Positions 17,455 through 25,648 of a stretch of DNA of 64,000 nucleotides are shown here, one piece after another. This DNA is from Novipirellula caenicola (GTDB lineage: Bacteria; Planctomycetota; Planctomycetia; Pirellulales; Pirellulaceae): NCBI RefSeq assembly GCF_039545035.1, contig NZ_BAABRO010000024.1, positions 1 through 64,000 on the forward strand. The letters are read 5' to 3'. Under the pieces are notes generated by a model. That model was not told the DNA's origin. It saw only the letters and a list, made by a program, of their open reading frames with translations, and did not search any database. Made by a program: the position numbers and the translations under genes. Within the stretch, counting starts at the first letter, position 1; every line of letters starts with the position of its first letter.

Positions 17455-18817
17455 CGAATCACTCGAATCAAAGGTCGACAACGAGACAACCCCGCCCCCA
17501 CACACACCGCTCGGTTTAGGTTCGGCGATGTTCTTGGTCGCGGCCAGCATGATCGGCGCGGGGGTCTATACGACCAGCGGATTCACGTTGGCCGCACTTG
17601 GATCGCCTGCGTGGGTACTGGCGGCGTGGGGCACCGGTGGCGTGATCGCGATCTGTGGCGCGATTTGTTACGGCGCGTTGGCTCGTGAATTGACCGAGTC
17701 GGGCGGCGAGTATTTGTTTCTTTCTCGCAAACTGCACCCGATTGCGGGCTTGATGGCCGGTTGGGTCTCGCTGCTGGCCGGTTTTACGGGTGCGATCGCA
17801 TTTGCCGCGACCACCTTCGAAGCCTATCTCGGCTGGCAAGACACCATGCCCAAGGGCAGCATCGCCACGACCGTCGTCGTTTTGGCGGCGATCCTGCATA
17901 CGGTTGGGGTACGCCCGGGAGCTCGGGTTCAAGATCTCGTGGTGATTTTAAAATTCGTGTTGATCGCGGCTTTTGTAGTGATCGCCGTTGTGATGCGCTC
18001 CAGTGCACCGGTGGACGTGCCAGCCAAAGCGGTGACAAACGAAGCCGTACCCTGGACGACGTTTTCGTTGACGTTTGCCACTCAATTGATGTACATCTCG
18101 CTTAGCTTCAGCGGTTTTAACGCGGCCGTCTATATCGCAGGCGAAGTGAACAACGCGAGCCGCAATGTGCCGCGGGCGATGCTGTGGGGCACGTGCCTAG
18201 TGACGCTTTGTTATCTGCTGCTAAACGCCGTGTTTGTGTTGGCCGCACCGAGCGAAGCGATCGTAGGTCAACCCGATGTCGCCACCAAGGCCGCCGAAGC
18301 GATTGCCGGAGCCACGTTTGCCAGTTTTGTCCGAGTCGTGATCCTGGTGGGACTGTTTACGTCGGTTTCCGCGATGATCATGAGTGGTCCGCGGGTCTAC
18401 GCGAAGATGGCCGAAGATGGATTCTTGCCTGGCTGGTTCCGCTTCTCGGGCCAAATCACCGGCAAACCTCCGGTCGCCGCGATTTGGACTCAGGCCATCT
18501 TGGGAATCATCGTGATTCACGTGTCCAACCTCGAGCGCTTGCTGAGCTACCTCGGTTTCACGCTGTCGGTCAGTGCGGCGCTGACGGCAAGTCTACTGTT
18601 TTGGGTGCGAGGGAAATCGGGCGATCGAATTCGGCCGCTGCTGTACCCGATCACCCCGATCGTATTTGTCGGCGGCACGCTGTTGGCGGCGACGTTGTCG
18701 GCGGTAAATTCACCGGTGCAAGCCGCCGTCGGATGGGGCACGATTGCCTTTGGAGCCCTGCTTTATCCGTGGTACGCGTGGCGGGAAGAACAGCGACGCA
18801 AAGCGACGAGCGAGTAA
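17447..18817 (+). CDS. APC-superfamily amino acid permease
   Basis: The 456-residue protein has about 12 hydrophobic segments. It opens with the APC signature GLGSAMFLVAASMIGAGVYT, in which the Gly-rich unwound helix 1 (SMIGAGVYTTSG) binds the amino acid backbone. A conserved helix 6 (SFSGFNAAVYIAGEV) and the SGPRVYAKMAEDGFLP loop are present. Substrate cannot be predicted. Translation is probably coupled to the upstream methyltransferase (8-base overlap, ATGAATAA). The 3' end runs into palindromic repeats that may act as terminators. Confidence 0.9.
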   Translation: MNNESLESKVDNETTPPPHTPLGLGSAMFLVAASMIGAGVYTTSGFTLAALGSPAWVLAAWGTGGVIAICGAICYGALARELTESGGEYLFLSRKLHPIAGLMAGWVSLLAGFTGAIAFAATTFEAYLGWQDTMPKGSIATTVVVLAAILHTVGVRPGARVQDLVVILKFVLIAAFVVIAVVMRSSAPVDVPAKAVTNEAVPWTTFSLTFATQLMYISLSFSGFNAAVYIAGEVNNASRNVPRAMLWGTCLVTLCYLLLNAVFVLAAPSEAIVGQPDVATKAAEAIAGATFASFVRVVILVGLFTSVSAMIMSGPRVYAKMAEDGFLPGWFRFSGQITGKPPVAAIWTQAILGIIVIHVSNLERLLSYLGFTLSVSAALTASLLFWVRGKSGDRIRPLLYPITPIVFVGGTLLAATLSAVNSPVQAAVGWGTIAFGALLYPWYAWREEQRRKATSE

Positions 18818-18898
18818 ATTCCCGGCGGTTCCCGGTCAAATTCAATGGTCGTCTTTGGGTTCGCCGCAGGCGATCGGCAACGTCGCGGAAGCCGCCAG

Positions 18899-19014
18899 CG
18901 GCTTGTTGATTTAGTGGAGTTTGCTGCGGCAAGGGGTGTATGATGGACTCCCTAGTCCGTCAATCGTGCATTCGACGGACTAGGAAGTCCGTCGTACGAC
19001 TAAATCAACAGCCC
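18899..19014. repeat. Palindromic MITE-like element A, copy
   Basis: A 116 bp copy with termini cggcttgttgattta and taaatcaacagccc. The internal inverted repeat is gatggactccctagtccgtc against gacggactaggaagtccgtc. It lies just downstream of the permease. Confidence 0.85.
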
Positions 19015-19057
19015 ATCAAGACTTTCGTTTCACGGTGCATGCCCCCGAAACTCTTGA
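19014..19057. repeat. Short element C between two A elements
   Basis: This is the reverse complement of 13767-13810, running catcaagactttcgtttcac to ccgaaactcttgac. It fills exactly the gap between the A copies at 18899 and 19058. Confidence 0.65.
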
Positions 19058-19173
19058 CAGCTTGTTGATTTAATGAAGTTTCCTGCGGCAAAGGGGCATG
19101 ATGGACTTCCTAGTCCGTCAATCGTGTATTCGACGGACTAGGAAGTCCATCGTACGACTAAATCAACAAGCCG
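19058..19173. repeat. Palindromic MITE-like element A, copy
   Basis: A 116 bp copy. The internal arms 19100-19119 and 19132-19151 are a perfect 20 bp inverted repeat with a 12 nt loop. The termini are the tgttgattta type. Confidence 0.88.
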
Positions 19174-19278
19174 TTTGACGAGTTCCGCTACGAAAATGCT
19201 TCGCCGCGTTGGCGATCACGGTACCGGTGAATGCGTTTTCGTGAGTGAACGGCCATTGCTCTGGGATGAAACCTTGGC

Positions 19279-19494
19279 CTACGGTGCCTTCGACTTCCCC
19301 AAAAACGACTCGAGTTTCGCAAAGATCACGGCAAATCCGCAAAAACCGCTCGATCCCGAGTAGATCAAACTGCAGCCCATCAACACGATGCCCCAGGCGA
19401 ACGCTGGATCGACAAGAAAGGTCGCGAGCAAAAAACCGAAAACCAATCCGCCATTGGCGACCAAAGCAAATCGGGCGGGTGTAATTCGAGGCAT
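19279..19494 (-). CDS. DUF2892-like small membrane protein
   Basis: The 71-residue protein is dominated by two membrane helices (ALVANGGLVFGFLLATFL and WGIVLMGCSLIYSGSSG) followed by FCGFAVIF. That layout matches the DUF2892/YgaP-C type, whose members carry a conserved GFCP-like site after the second helix. Such proteins often accompany rhodanese-type sulfurtransferases. It is divergent from the CoA-disulfide reductase/rhodanese fusion at 19679, which fits. The start is ATG 19494; an upstream ATG at 19518 is possible. Confidence 0.6.
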   Translation of the reverse strand: MPRITPARFALVANGGLVFGFLLATFLVDPAFAWGIVLMGCSLIYSGSSGFCGFAVIFAKLESFLGKSKAP

Positions 19495-19678
19495 CGCTAT
19501 TACGCAGGGGATCCACAAACTGCGACAGCTCGTCGCAACCTATCCTAAACGGGGGACATCCGGGTGCGATCGATCGACGCGGCCGCGCGAAAACGGGGCT
19601 TCCCAAGAGCCCCGATTGTCGATAGTTCTCTAACTTACGATATTTGCAGCCTCCGCGATACGAAGGAACCCAATCACG

Positions 19679-21370
19679 ATGAATGCCACCAAGCCGCTTA
19701 CCATTGTCATTGTTGGTGGGGTCGCCGGCGGGGCGTCGGCGGCAACGCGAGCCCGCCGGATGAATGAAACCGCTGAGATCATTCTGTTAGAGAAAGATCC
19801 TGACGTGTCGTTCGCGAATTGTGGCTTGCCGTATCATATTGGCGAAGAAATTCCTAAACGCGACTCGCTGCTTGTCGCCACGCCCGAATTTTTACGCCGC
19901 CGATTTCGCTTGGATGTGCGGACGCGACACGAGGCGTTGTCGATTGATCGCCAAAACAAACGGGTGGAAGTCCGTTGCGGTGAAACTTCGGGGATCACTT
20001 GGATCGATTACGACAAATTGATCCTGGCGCCCGGTGCGTCGCCGATTCGCCCCAATCTGGATGGCGCGGATGCCGAAAATGTTCTCAGCCTGCGAAACTT
20101 GAATGACACCGATCGCATCAAGGCGATCGTCGACGACAAACAAACAAAAAACGCAGTCGTTGTCGGTGCGGGCTATATCGGGCTGGAAATGGTCGAACAG
20201 CTTGCCCAGCGGGGACTCAACACCACGCTGGTAGAACTGCAACCGCAAGTATTGCCACTGCTTGATCCGGAGATGGCTCGGCCGATCGCCGATGAGATCG
20301 AAGCCAAAGGAGTTTCGCTGCTGCTGGGCCGCAGCGTCACCGGTTTGGTCACCGACGGCAATAACCAAGTGACCGAGGTCCGCTTGAGCGACGGCAGCAC
20401 GATCGCGACCGATTTGGTTGTGATGGGGACTGGCGTGCAACCCAACATCCAACTTGCTGTTGATGCGGGATTGGAGATCGGAGTCACCGGCGGGATTGCG
20501 ACCAACGACTTCATGCAAACCAGCGATCCCGATATTTACGCAGTCGGTGACGCGGCGGAATATCGGTTCGGTCCGACCGGAAAACGGATGCGAGTTTCCT
20601 TGGCAGGCCCGGCCAATCGGGCGGGACGACTGGCGGGACAGCATGCTGCGACCGGCCAAAGCGACCCGATGCCGACCGTGCAAGGGACGTCGGTGGTCCG
20701 GGTGTTTGGCGTCAGTGCGGCGATGACGGGATTGTCGCGTGGCATGGCAAAACGAATGGGGGTCGACGCGGCCAGCGTCACGATCGTGGCTAAAAATCAC
20801 GCGGGCTACTATCCCGGAGCCGAGGTGATGACTCTGAAATTGGTGTACCAGGCGGAAACGGGAAAGATCCTCGGTGCGCAAGCCGTCGGCGGTGCAGGCG
20901 TTGATAAACGAATCGACGTGATCGCCACGGCCATGCAATTCGAAGGCTCGGTTCGACAACTCAGCGGCGTCGACCTCAGCTACGCTCCGCCACTTGGATC
21001 GGCCAAGGATCCTGTTCATATGGCCGCGTTCGCCGCTTGCAACCAGCTCGATGGTATCGAAACATTTTGCGACAGCGATGCCGATTTAGCGGGCAAACAA
21101 GTGGTCGATGTCCGCACCGCCGGCGAGATCGAGCGGACACCGCTGGCCGGATCGCCGCTGAGCAGCGAATCCGAAGCAGGGGTTATTGCCATCCCGGTCG
21201 ATGAACTGCGAGAGCGAATCGGCGAGCTCGATCCGTCGCTACCCACGGTCGTATCGTGTGCCGTTGGCGTTCGCGGCCATATCGCCGCACGCATTTTGAA
21301 GCAGCACAGGTTCACGGTGGCGAATTTGTCGGGCGGAGCGACGGTGCGAAACCGAGTCAATTTCGATTGA
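19679..21370 (+). CDS. CoA-disulfide reductase/NADH oxidase-like flavoprotein with C-terminal rhodanese domain
   Basis: The 563-residue protein has an N-terminal FAD site (IVIVGGVAGGASAATRAR), an active-site cysteine at residue 48 (FANCGLPYHIG), an NAD site (AVVVGAGYIGLEMVE) and the second FAD motif (DIYAVGDAAE). The last 100 residues form a rhodanese domain (VVDVRTAGEIERTPL) with cysteine in the loop VSCAVGVRGH. This architecture is known as CoADR-RHD; family members reduce CoA-disulfides, per- or polysulfides with NAD(P)H. A role in sulfane-sulfur handling is inferred. The DUF2892 gene upstream is divergent. Confidence 0.9.
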   Translation: MNATKPLTIVIVGGVAGGASAATRARRMNETAEIILLEKDPDVSFANCGLPYHIGEEIPKRDSLLVATPEFLRRRFRLDVRTRHEALSIDRQNKRVEVRCGETSGITWIDYDKLILAPGASPIRPNLDGADAENVLSLRNLNDTDRIKAIVDDKQTKNAVVVGAGYIGLEMVEQLAQRGLNTTLVELQPQVLPLLDPEMARPIADEIEAKGVSLLLGRSVTGLVTDGNNQVTEVRLSDGSTIATDLVVMGTGVQPNIQLAVDAGLEIGVTGGIATNDFMQTSDPDIYAVGDAAEYRFGPTGKRMRVSLAGPANRAGRLAGQHAATGQSDPMPTVQGTSVVRVFGVSAAMTGLSRGMAKRMGVDAASVTIVAKNHAGYYPGAEVMTLKLVYQAETGKILGAQAVGGAGVDKRIDVIATAMQFEGSVRQLSGVDLSYAPPLGSAKDPVHMAAFAACNQLDGIETFCDSDADLAGKQVVDVRTAGEIERTPLAGSPLSSESEAGVIAIPVDELRERIGELDPSLPTVVSCAVGVRGHIAARILKQHRFTVANLSGGATVRNRVNFD

Positions 21371-22026
21371 TCCAAGAGCAGCCTTGAAGAATTGCGATGA
21401 CCGACCCGTGAAATTTCACGCGTCGTGGACGTCGCTACGAATCCTTGCAGGATTTTGACAGCTGCCGGGACTCGTTGCTTCGTCCACTACGGTTGGGCGG
21501 GCTCGTTGCCTCGTCCTTTGCGGCAACAGAAGCAAAGGCCTCCGATGCAGTGCGTTCACCTAAGAAACGAAGTTTTTTTGCCTTGTTTTGGCCGGTCAAG
21601 GAGGCAGCGACAGGAATTCAGACCGAGTACAATTAGCCTCCCACCACGATGAAGCGTAGCCCGCTAGAGCTAGTGCGGATGGATGTTTGACGTGACGGGC
21701 GCGCCCATTTGCTCGATCCACCAATGGATCGTGCAAATGGGCTCATCACGACCGTCAGATGGATTGCCCTGAACCAGCCGGACTTGTATTGACGACGATT
21801 CGTTTTTAGCGGAAATTCCAGCTGCAAAAACGAATTTGAACACGCTTGCGACAGCCTGCCACATTGGCAAAACCTCGTTTGGCGTTCAGGTTGTTAGATA
21901 CATTTTCAGAGGGTGGCGGCGAATCCGAATCGCGAAGCATCCACATCGCGTTCGCCGAAAATGAACCTCACCGTTGGCTGAACCTTTCAGCTCGCACCAC
22001 TCGTTTGTGATCAAAGGAAGAGACAC
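21371..22026. other. Long intergenic region upstream of the cbb3 operon
   Basis: It carries the promoter region of ccoNO at its right end. I looked for an FNR-type TTGAT-N4-ATCAA box and found none. A possible small minus-strand gene lies at 21670-21864. No repeat family member was recognised. Confidence 0.5.
21670..21864 (-). CDS. Possible small exported protein, unknown
   Basis: This 64-codon frame begins MWQAVASVFKFVFAAG, signal-like, and continues with a polar region ending in CTIHWWIEQMGAPVTS. A GAGG lies about 9 bases before the ATG. Codon composition looks plausible for a gene, but no family is recognised. It may be spurious. Confidence 0.3.
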   Translation of the reverse strand: MWQAVASVFKFVFAAGISAKNESSSIQVRLVQGNPSDGRDEPICTIHWWIEQMGAPVTSNIHPH

Positions 22027-24369
22027 TTGTCGATCGAGACTCATTCAGGATTTCCTGAACAACATGAAGGCGAAGCGAATCTTGACGCTCAAATCGATAC
22101 CTATTCCTACGACGACGATATCGTGCGGAAGTTCGCGACGGCGACGCTGTTTTGGGGTCTCGTCGCCACGCTGGTCGGATTGATCGTCGCGATCTTGTTG
22201 GTTTTGCCAAAGATCTTTGGCGAACTGGAATGGCTGAGCTTTGGTCGACTTCGTCCGCTACATACCAACGCGGCGATATTCGCGTTCGCAGGCAACGCGA
22301 TCTTCGCGGCCGTCTACTACAGCACCCAGCGATTGTGCAAAGCCAGGATGTGGAGCGATGCGTTAAGCCGGCTGCATTTCTGGGGTTGGCAAGCGATCAT
22401 CGTCGCGGCGGCTGCGACGCTGCCGATGGGGATCACGCAAAGCAAGGAGTACGCCGAACTAGAGTGGCCAATCGATTTGGCGATCGCCGTCGTGTGGGCA
22501 GGGTTCTTTGGCATCAATTTCTTGATGACGCTGATCCATCGTCGCGAGCGGCACATGTACGTGGCATTGTGGTTTTATATCGCCACGATTGTCACCGTGA
22601 CGGTACTGCACGTCTTCAACAACCTCGTCGTTCCGATCGGTCTGGGCAAAAGCTATCCGATCTATGCGGGTGTCCAAGACGCGTTCATGCAGTGGTGGTA
22701 CGGCCACAACGCGGTGGCGTTTTTCTTGACGACTCCGTTTCTTGGCTTGATGTATTACTTTTTGCCCAAAGCGGCCAACCGACCGGTCTTTAGCTACAAG
22801 CTTTCGATCATCCACTTTTGGTCGTTGGTGTTCATTTACATTTGGGCTGGACCTCACCATTTGCATTACACCGCACTTCCCGAATGGGCTTCGACGCTGG
22901 GGATGCTGTTTAGCGTGATGTTGTGGATGCCATCATGGGGCGGAATGATCAACGGACTGCTAACGCTTCGTGGGGCTTGGCAAAAAGTCGCCGTCGATCC
23001 CGTTTTGAAATTCTTCGTCGTCGGAGTCACGTTCTACGGGATGGCAACTTTCGAAGGCCCACTGTTGAGTGTGAAAAGCGTCAACGCGCTGAGCCACTAC
23101 ACTGATTGGACGATCGCTCACGTTCACGCCGGAGCCCTCGGATGGAACGGCATGATGACGTTCGGAATGCTGTATTGGTTGTTGCCACGGTTGTTCCAAA
23201 CCAAGTTGTGGAGCACCAAGGCGGCCTCGGCTCACTTTTGGATCGGAACGATCGGCATTCTGCTGTACATCGTGCCAATCTACGCCGCCGGCTTGATGCA
23301 AGGTTTGATGTGGCGAGCGATGGACGAAACCGGAAACCTCGTCTATCCCGACTTCATCGAAACGATCCAATCGATCGTGCCGCTATGGTGGCTGCGTGTG
23401 CTGGGCGGCCTGCTGTTTGTCTCGGGCATCTTGATCATGGCCGTCAATTGGTTCATGACCTGGACCACCCGTCCACCCACCTACGCAGTGCCGGTTTACC
23501 ACACGCCGCGTTTGTCCAAGGAAGTGCCGGAAGAAACGATCGACACGACCAGTGCACTGGATAACGTCCCGGTGCTGGAATCGGCTAAAAAGCTTGATGT
23601 GTTTGGCAAGATGGATTGGCACCGCCGCTGGGAACGATTGCCGGTACGGTTCACCGTTTTGACCACGTTGGCGGTCGTGATTGCCAGTCTGTTTGAGATC
23701 ATTCCGACGTTCTTGATTCGCAGCAACGTGCCCACGATCGCGACGGTAAAACCTTACACGCCGCTCGAGCTTGCCGGTCGCGACATCTTTGTCGCCGAAG
23801 GCTGTTACAACTGTCATTCACAGATGGTGCGTCCGTTTGTAGCCGAAACGAAACGTTATGGCGAATACAGCAAGGCGGGCGAATTCATCTATGACCGTCC
23901 GTTCCAATGGGGCAGCCGCCGCATCGGTCCCGACTTGGCTCGCGAAGGGGGCAAGCAGAGCAGTTTGTGGCATTGGTTGCACCTAGAGGATCCGCAGCAG
24001 GTGTCACCGGGTAGCGTGATGCCAAGCTACATCCATTTGCTCGACACAAAGATCAACTTTGACATGATCCCCGATCGCGTTTGGGCCGCCCAAGCGTTGG
24101 GAGCCCCCTACGACTTTGACATCGCCGATTCCGCCGACATTGCTCGCAAGCAAGCCGAGGTGATCGCCGCCGACGTGGTCTCGCAAGGCGGGCCCGTGCA
24201 ACGTGGCGAGCTGATGACGTTTGATACCAAGGCGATCGCATTGATTGCGTTTCTGCAGCGTGTGGGAACGGACATCTTCGCGACCCCGGAACCCAAAGCT
24301 AAAGAAGAAACGCCGGCAGATCCGGCCACGGCCGAAGAACCCGCTGCCGAAGAGGTGGCGGCTCGGTAA
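22027..24369 (+). CDS. ccoNO: cbb3-type cytochrome c oxidase, fused subunits I and II (CcoN-CcoO)
   Basis: The 780-residue fusion covers two subunits. Residues about 1-500 are CcoN, the proton-pumping heme-copper subunit. It has the low-spin heme ligand region (RPLHTNAAIFAFAGNAIF), the CuB histidine pair (WAGPHHLHYT) and the later SHYTDWTIAHVHAGALGWNG block with heme ligands. Residues about 530-780 are CcoO: one membrane anchor, a c-type heme site (GCYNCHSQMVRPF) and a distal Met in PGSVMPSY. The tail is Ala/Glu/Pro rich. It reduces O2 with high affinity in the inner membrane. The start is TTG 22027 behind aggaagag. A palindromic A element separates it from ccoQ. Confidence 0.95.
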   Translation: MSIETHSGFPEQHEGEANLDAQIDTYSYDDDIVRKFATATLFWGLVATLVGLIVAILLVLPKIFGELEWLSFGRLRPLHTNAAIFAFAGNAIFAAVYYSTQRLCKARMWSDALSRLHFWGWQAIIVAAAATLPMGITQSKEYAELEWPIDLAIAVVWAGFFGINFLMTLIHRRERHMYVALWFYIATIVTVTVLHVFNNLVVPIGLGKSYPIYAGVQDAFMQWWYGHNAVAFFLTTPFLGLMYYFLPKAANRPVFSYKLSIIHFWSLVFIYIWAGPHHLHYTALPEWASTLGMLFSVMLWMPSWGGMINGLLTLRGAWQKVAVDPVLKFFVVGVTFYGMATFEGPLLSVKSVNALSHYTDWTIAHVHAGALGWNGMMTFGMLYWLLPRLFQTKLWSTKAASAHFWIGTIGILLYIVPIYAAGLMQGLMWRAMDETGNLVYPDFIETIQSIVPLWWLRVLGGLLFVSGILIMAVNWFMTWTTRPPTYAVPVYHTPRLSKEVPEETIDTTSALDNVPVLESAKKLDVFGKMDWHRRWERLPVRFTVLTTLAVVIASLFEIIPTFLIRSNVPTIATVKPYTPLELAGRDIFVAEGCYNCHSQMVRPFVAETKRYGEYSKAGEFIYDRPFQWGSRRIGPDLAREGGKQSSLWHWLHLEDPQQVSPGSVMPSYIHLLDTKINFDMIPDRVWAAQALGAPYDFDIADSADIARKQAEVIAADVVSQGGPVQRGELMTFDTKAIALIAFLQRVGTDIFATPEPKAKEETPADPATAEEPAAEEVAAR

Positions 24370-24415
24370 CGAGATTGCGACGGGGAGCTTTTGGTAAAAC
24401 CAACGAACGTCTTGA

Positions 24416-24532
24416 CGGCTTGTTGATTTAGTGAAGGTTCCTGTGGCGAGGGGTGTAGGATGGACCTCCTAGTCCGTCAATGGCGAATTCGACGGACTAG
24501 GAAGTCCATCGTACGACTAAAACAACAAGCCG
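24416..24532. repeat. Palindromic MITE-like element A inside the cco operon
   Basis: A 117 bp copy bounded by cggcttgttgattta and taaaacaacaagccg, with the internal hairpin on tagtccgtc/gacggacta. It lies between the stop of ccoNO and the start of ccoQ. It could weaken read-through or act as an mRNA processing site. Confidence 0.87.
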
Positions 24533-24597
24533 CTACGGACTTCCGTGACGGGACCGCGAGACAACAACGAATTTCTCACGCCTAGTGAATTTGAACC

Positions 24598-24780
24598 ATG
24601 CTTACTGATGTGATCCGAGCCATCGATTACAGCGACTGTGCAGAAATTGCACTGGCGTTGTTCTGCTTTGCCTTCGGTTTGATGTTCTTCGCCACGATGC
24701 GATTGTCGCGTAACGCGACCGACCGATTTGCAGCTATCCCGCTATCCGACAATGTGGAGACTCCTCGCGATGGGCAATAA
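24598..24780 (+). CDS. ccoQ: cbb3 oxidase small subunit CcoQ
   Basis: The 60-residue, single-helix protein (ALALFCFAFGLMFFATMRL) has a polar tail and the size and topology of CcoQ/FixQ, which stabilises the cbb3 complex. It lies between ccoNO and ccoP and overlaps the ccoP start by 11 bases. No clear Shine-Dalgarno site precedes ATG 24598. Confidence 0.8.
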   Translation: MLTDVIRAIDYSDCAEIALALFCFAFGLMFFATMRLSRNATDRFAAIPLSDNVETPRDGQ

Positions 24781-25486
24781 TCCGAAAAACCAAGATGGTG
24801 TCGAGCAAGAGCCGATCGTGGGCGAGATCCCGGATGATCCGTTGACCGGCCATGCCTATGACGGCATCCAAGAGTTTGACAATCCGCTGCCGGGTTGGTG
24901 GAAATGGATGTTCATCGGATCGATCCTGTTTGCGTTTCCCTACGCCGCGTTCTACCACGGCGGAGGCGAAGGACGAACGGCCACCGAACGCTATGACAAA
25001 GCACTCGCGGAGAACATCCGTTTGCAATTCGCAGAGATCGGCGAATTGAAGATGGATCGTGCCACCGTGGTGAAATTTTTGAACGAACCCAATTGGCTGC
25101 GTGTTGGCAAATCGGTCTTCAAAACCAATTGCGTTTCCTGTCACGGGGCGGAAGGCGGCGGTTTGGTTGGCCCGAACCTGACCGACGAAGCATACAAGAA
25201 CGTAAAAGACATCGGCGATATTTTGCACGTCCTCGAGAACGGGGCGGCAGGCGGAGCGATGCCAGCTTGGAAAACACGACTGTCCCCCAACGAATTGGTG
25301 TTGGCCGCCAGCTATGTCGCTAGTTTGCGTGGCACCGAAGTCGCCGACGGCAAACCCGCCGAAGGACGCGTGATCCCACCATGGCCCGAAGCGCCGCCGG
25401 AGGAAGAAACTTCCGATGAGGAAGCAAACACGGACGATGAAACCGACGACGCTGCGTCGACGGGACCTAAAAAGGCATCGACCTAA
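24770..25486 (+). CDS. ccoP: cbb3 oxidase subunit CcoP, mono-heme form
   Basis: The 238-residue protein has an N-terminal motif shared with CcoP (GHAYDGIQEFDNPLPGWW), one membrane helix (WMFIGSILFAFPYAAFYH), and a single c-type cytochrome domain with CVSCHG and a distal Met in GGAMPAW. Canonical CcoP carries two CxxCH sites; only one is present here. The C-terminal 40 residues are acidic low-complexity sequence. It passes electrons to CcoN/CcoO. ATG 24770 is preferred because the homology begins there; an upstream in-frame ATG at 24728 would extend the overlap with ccoQ. Confidence 0.92.
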   Translation: MGNNPKNQDGVEQEPIVGEIPDDPLTGHAYDGIQEFDNPLPGWWKWMFIGSILFAFPYAAFYHGGGEGRTATERYDKALAENIRLQFAEIGELKMDRATVVKFLNEPNWLRVGKSVFKTNCVSCHGAEGGGLVGPNLTDEAYKNVKDIGDILHVLENGAAGGAMPAWKTRLSPNELVLAASYVASLRGTEVADGKPAEGRVIPPWPEAPPEEETSDEEANTDDETDDAASTGPKKAST

Positions 25487-25648
25487 CGAACCCAATTGCC
25501 AACATCACTTGGCAATCCCTGCGGCGAGGCTCCGGCAACCGGAGTACTTGTCGCCACCGCGGAAAAATCCGCACACGCATCCGGTTCGAATCACAAACCG
25601 AAACGAACCGCTGCAGTTATTTCCGCTTCTATTGAAGGAGGCGTAACG

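Noticed and set aside
21445-21652. Short plus-strand frames upstream of the cbb3 operon
   Set aside because: Two frames overlap in different phases and neither has a motif; considered chance ORFs.
21900-22026. FNR-type box upstream of ccoNO
   Set aside because: A search by eye for TTGAT-N4-ATCAA found no convincing match.
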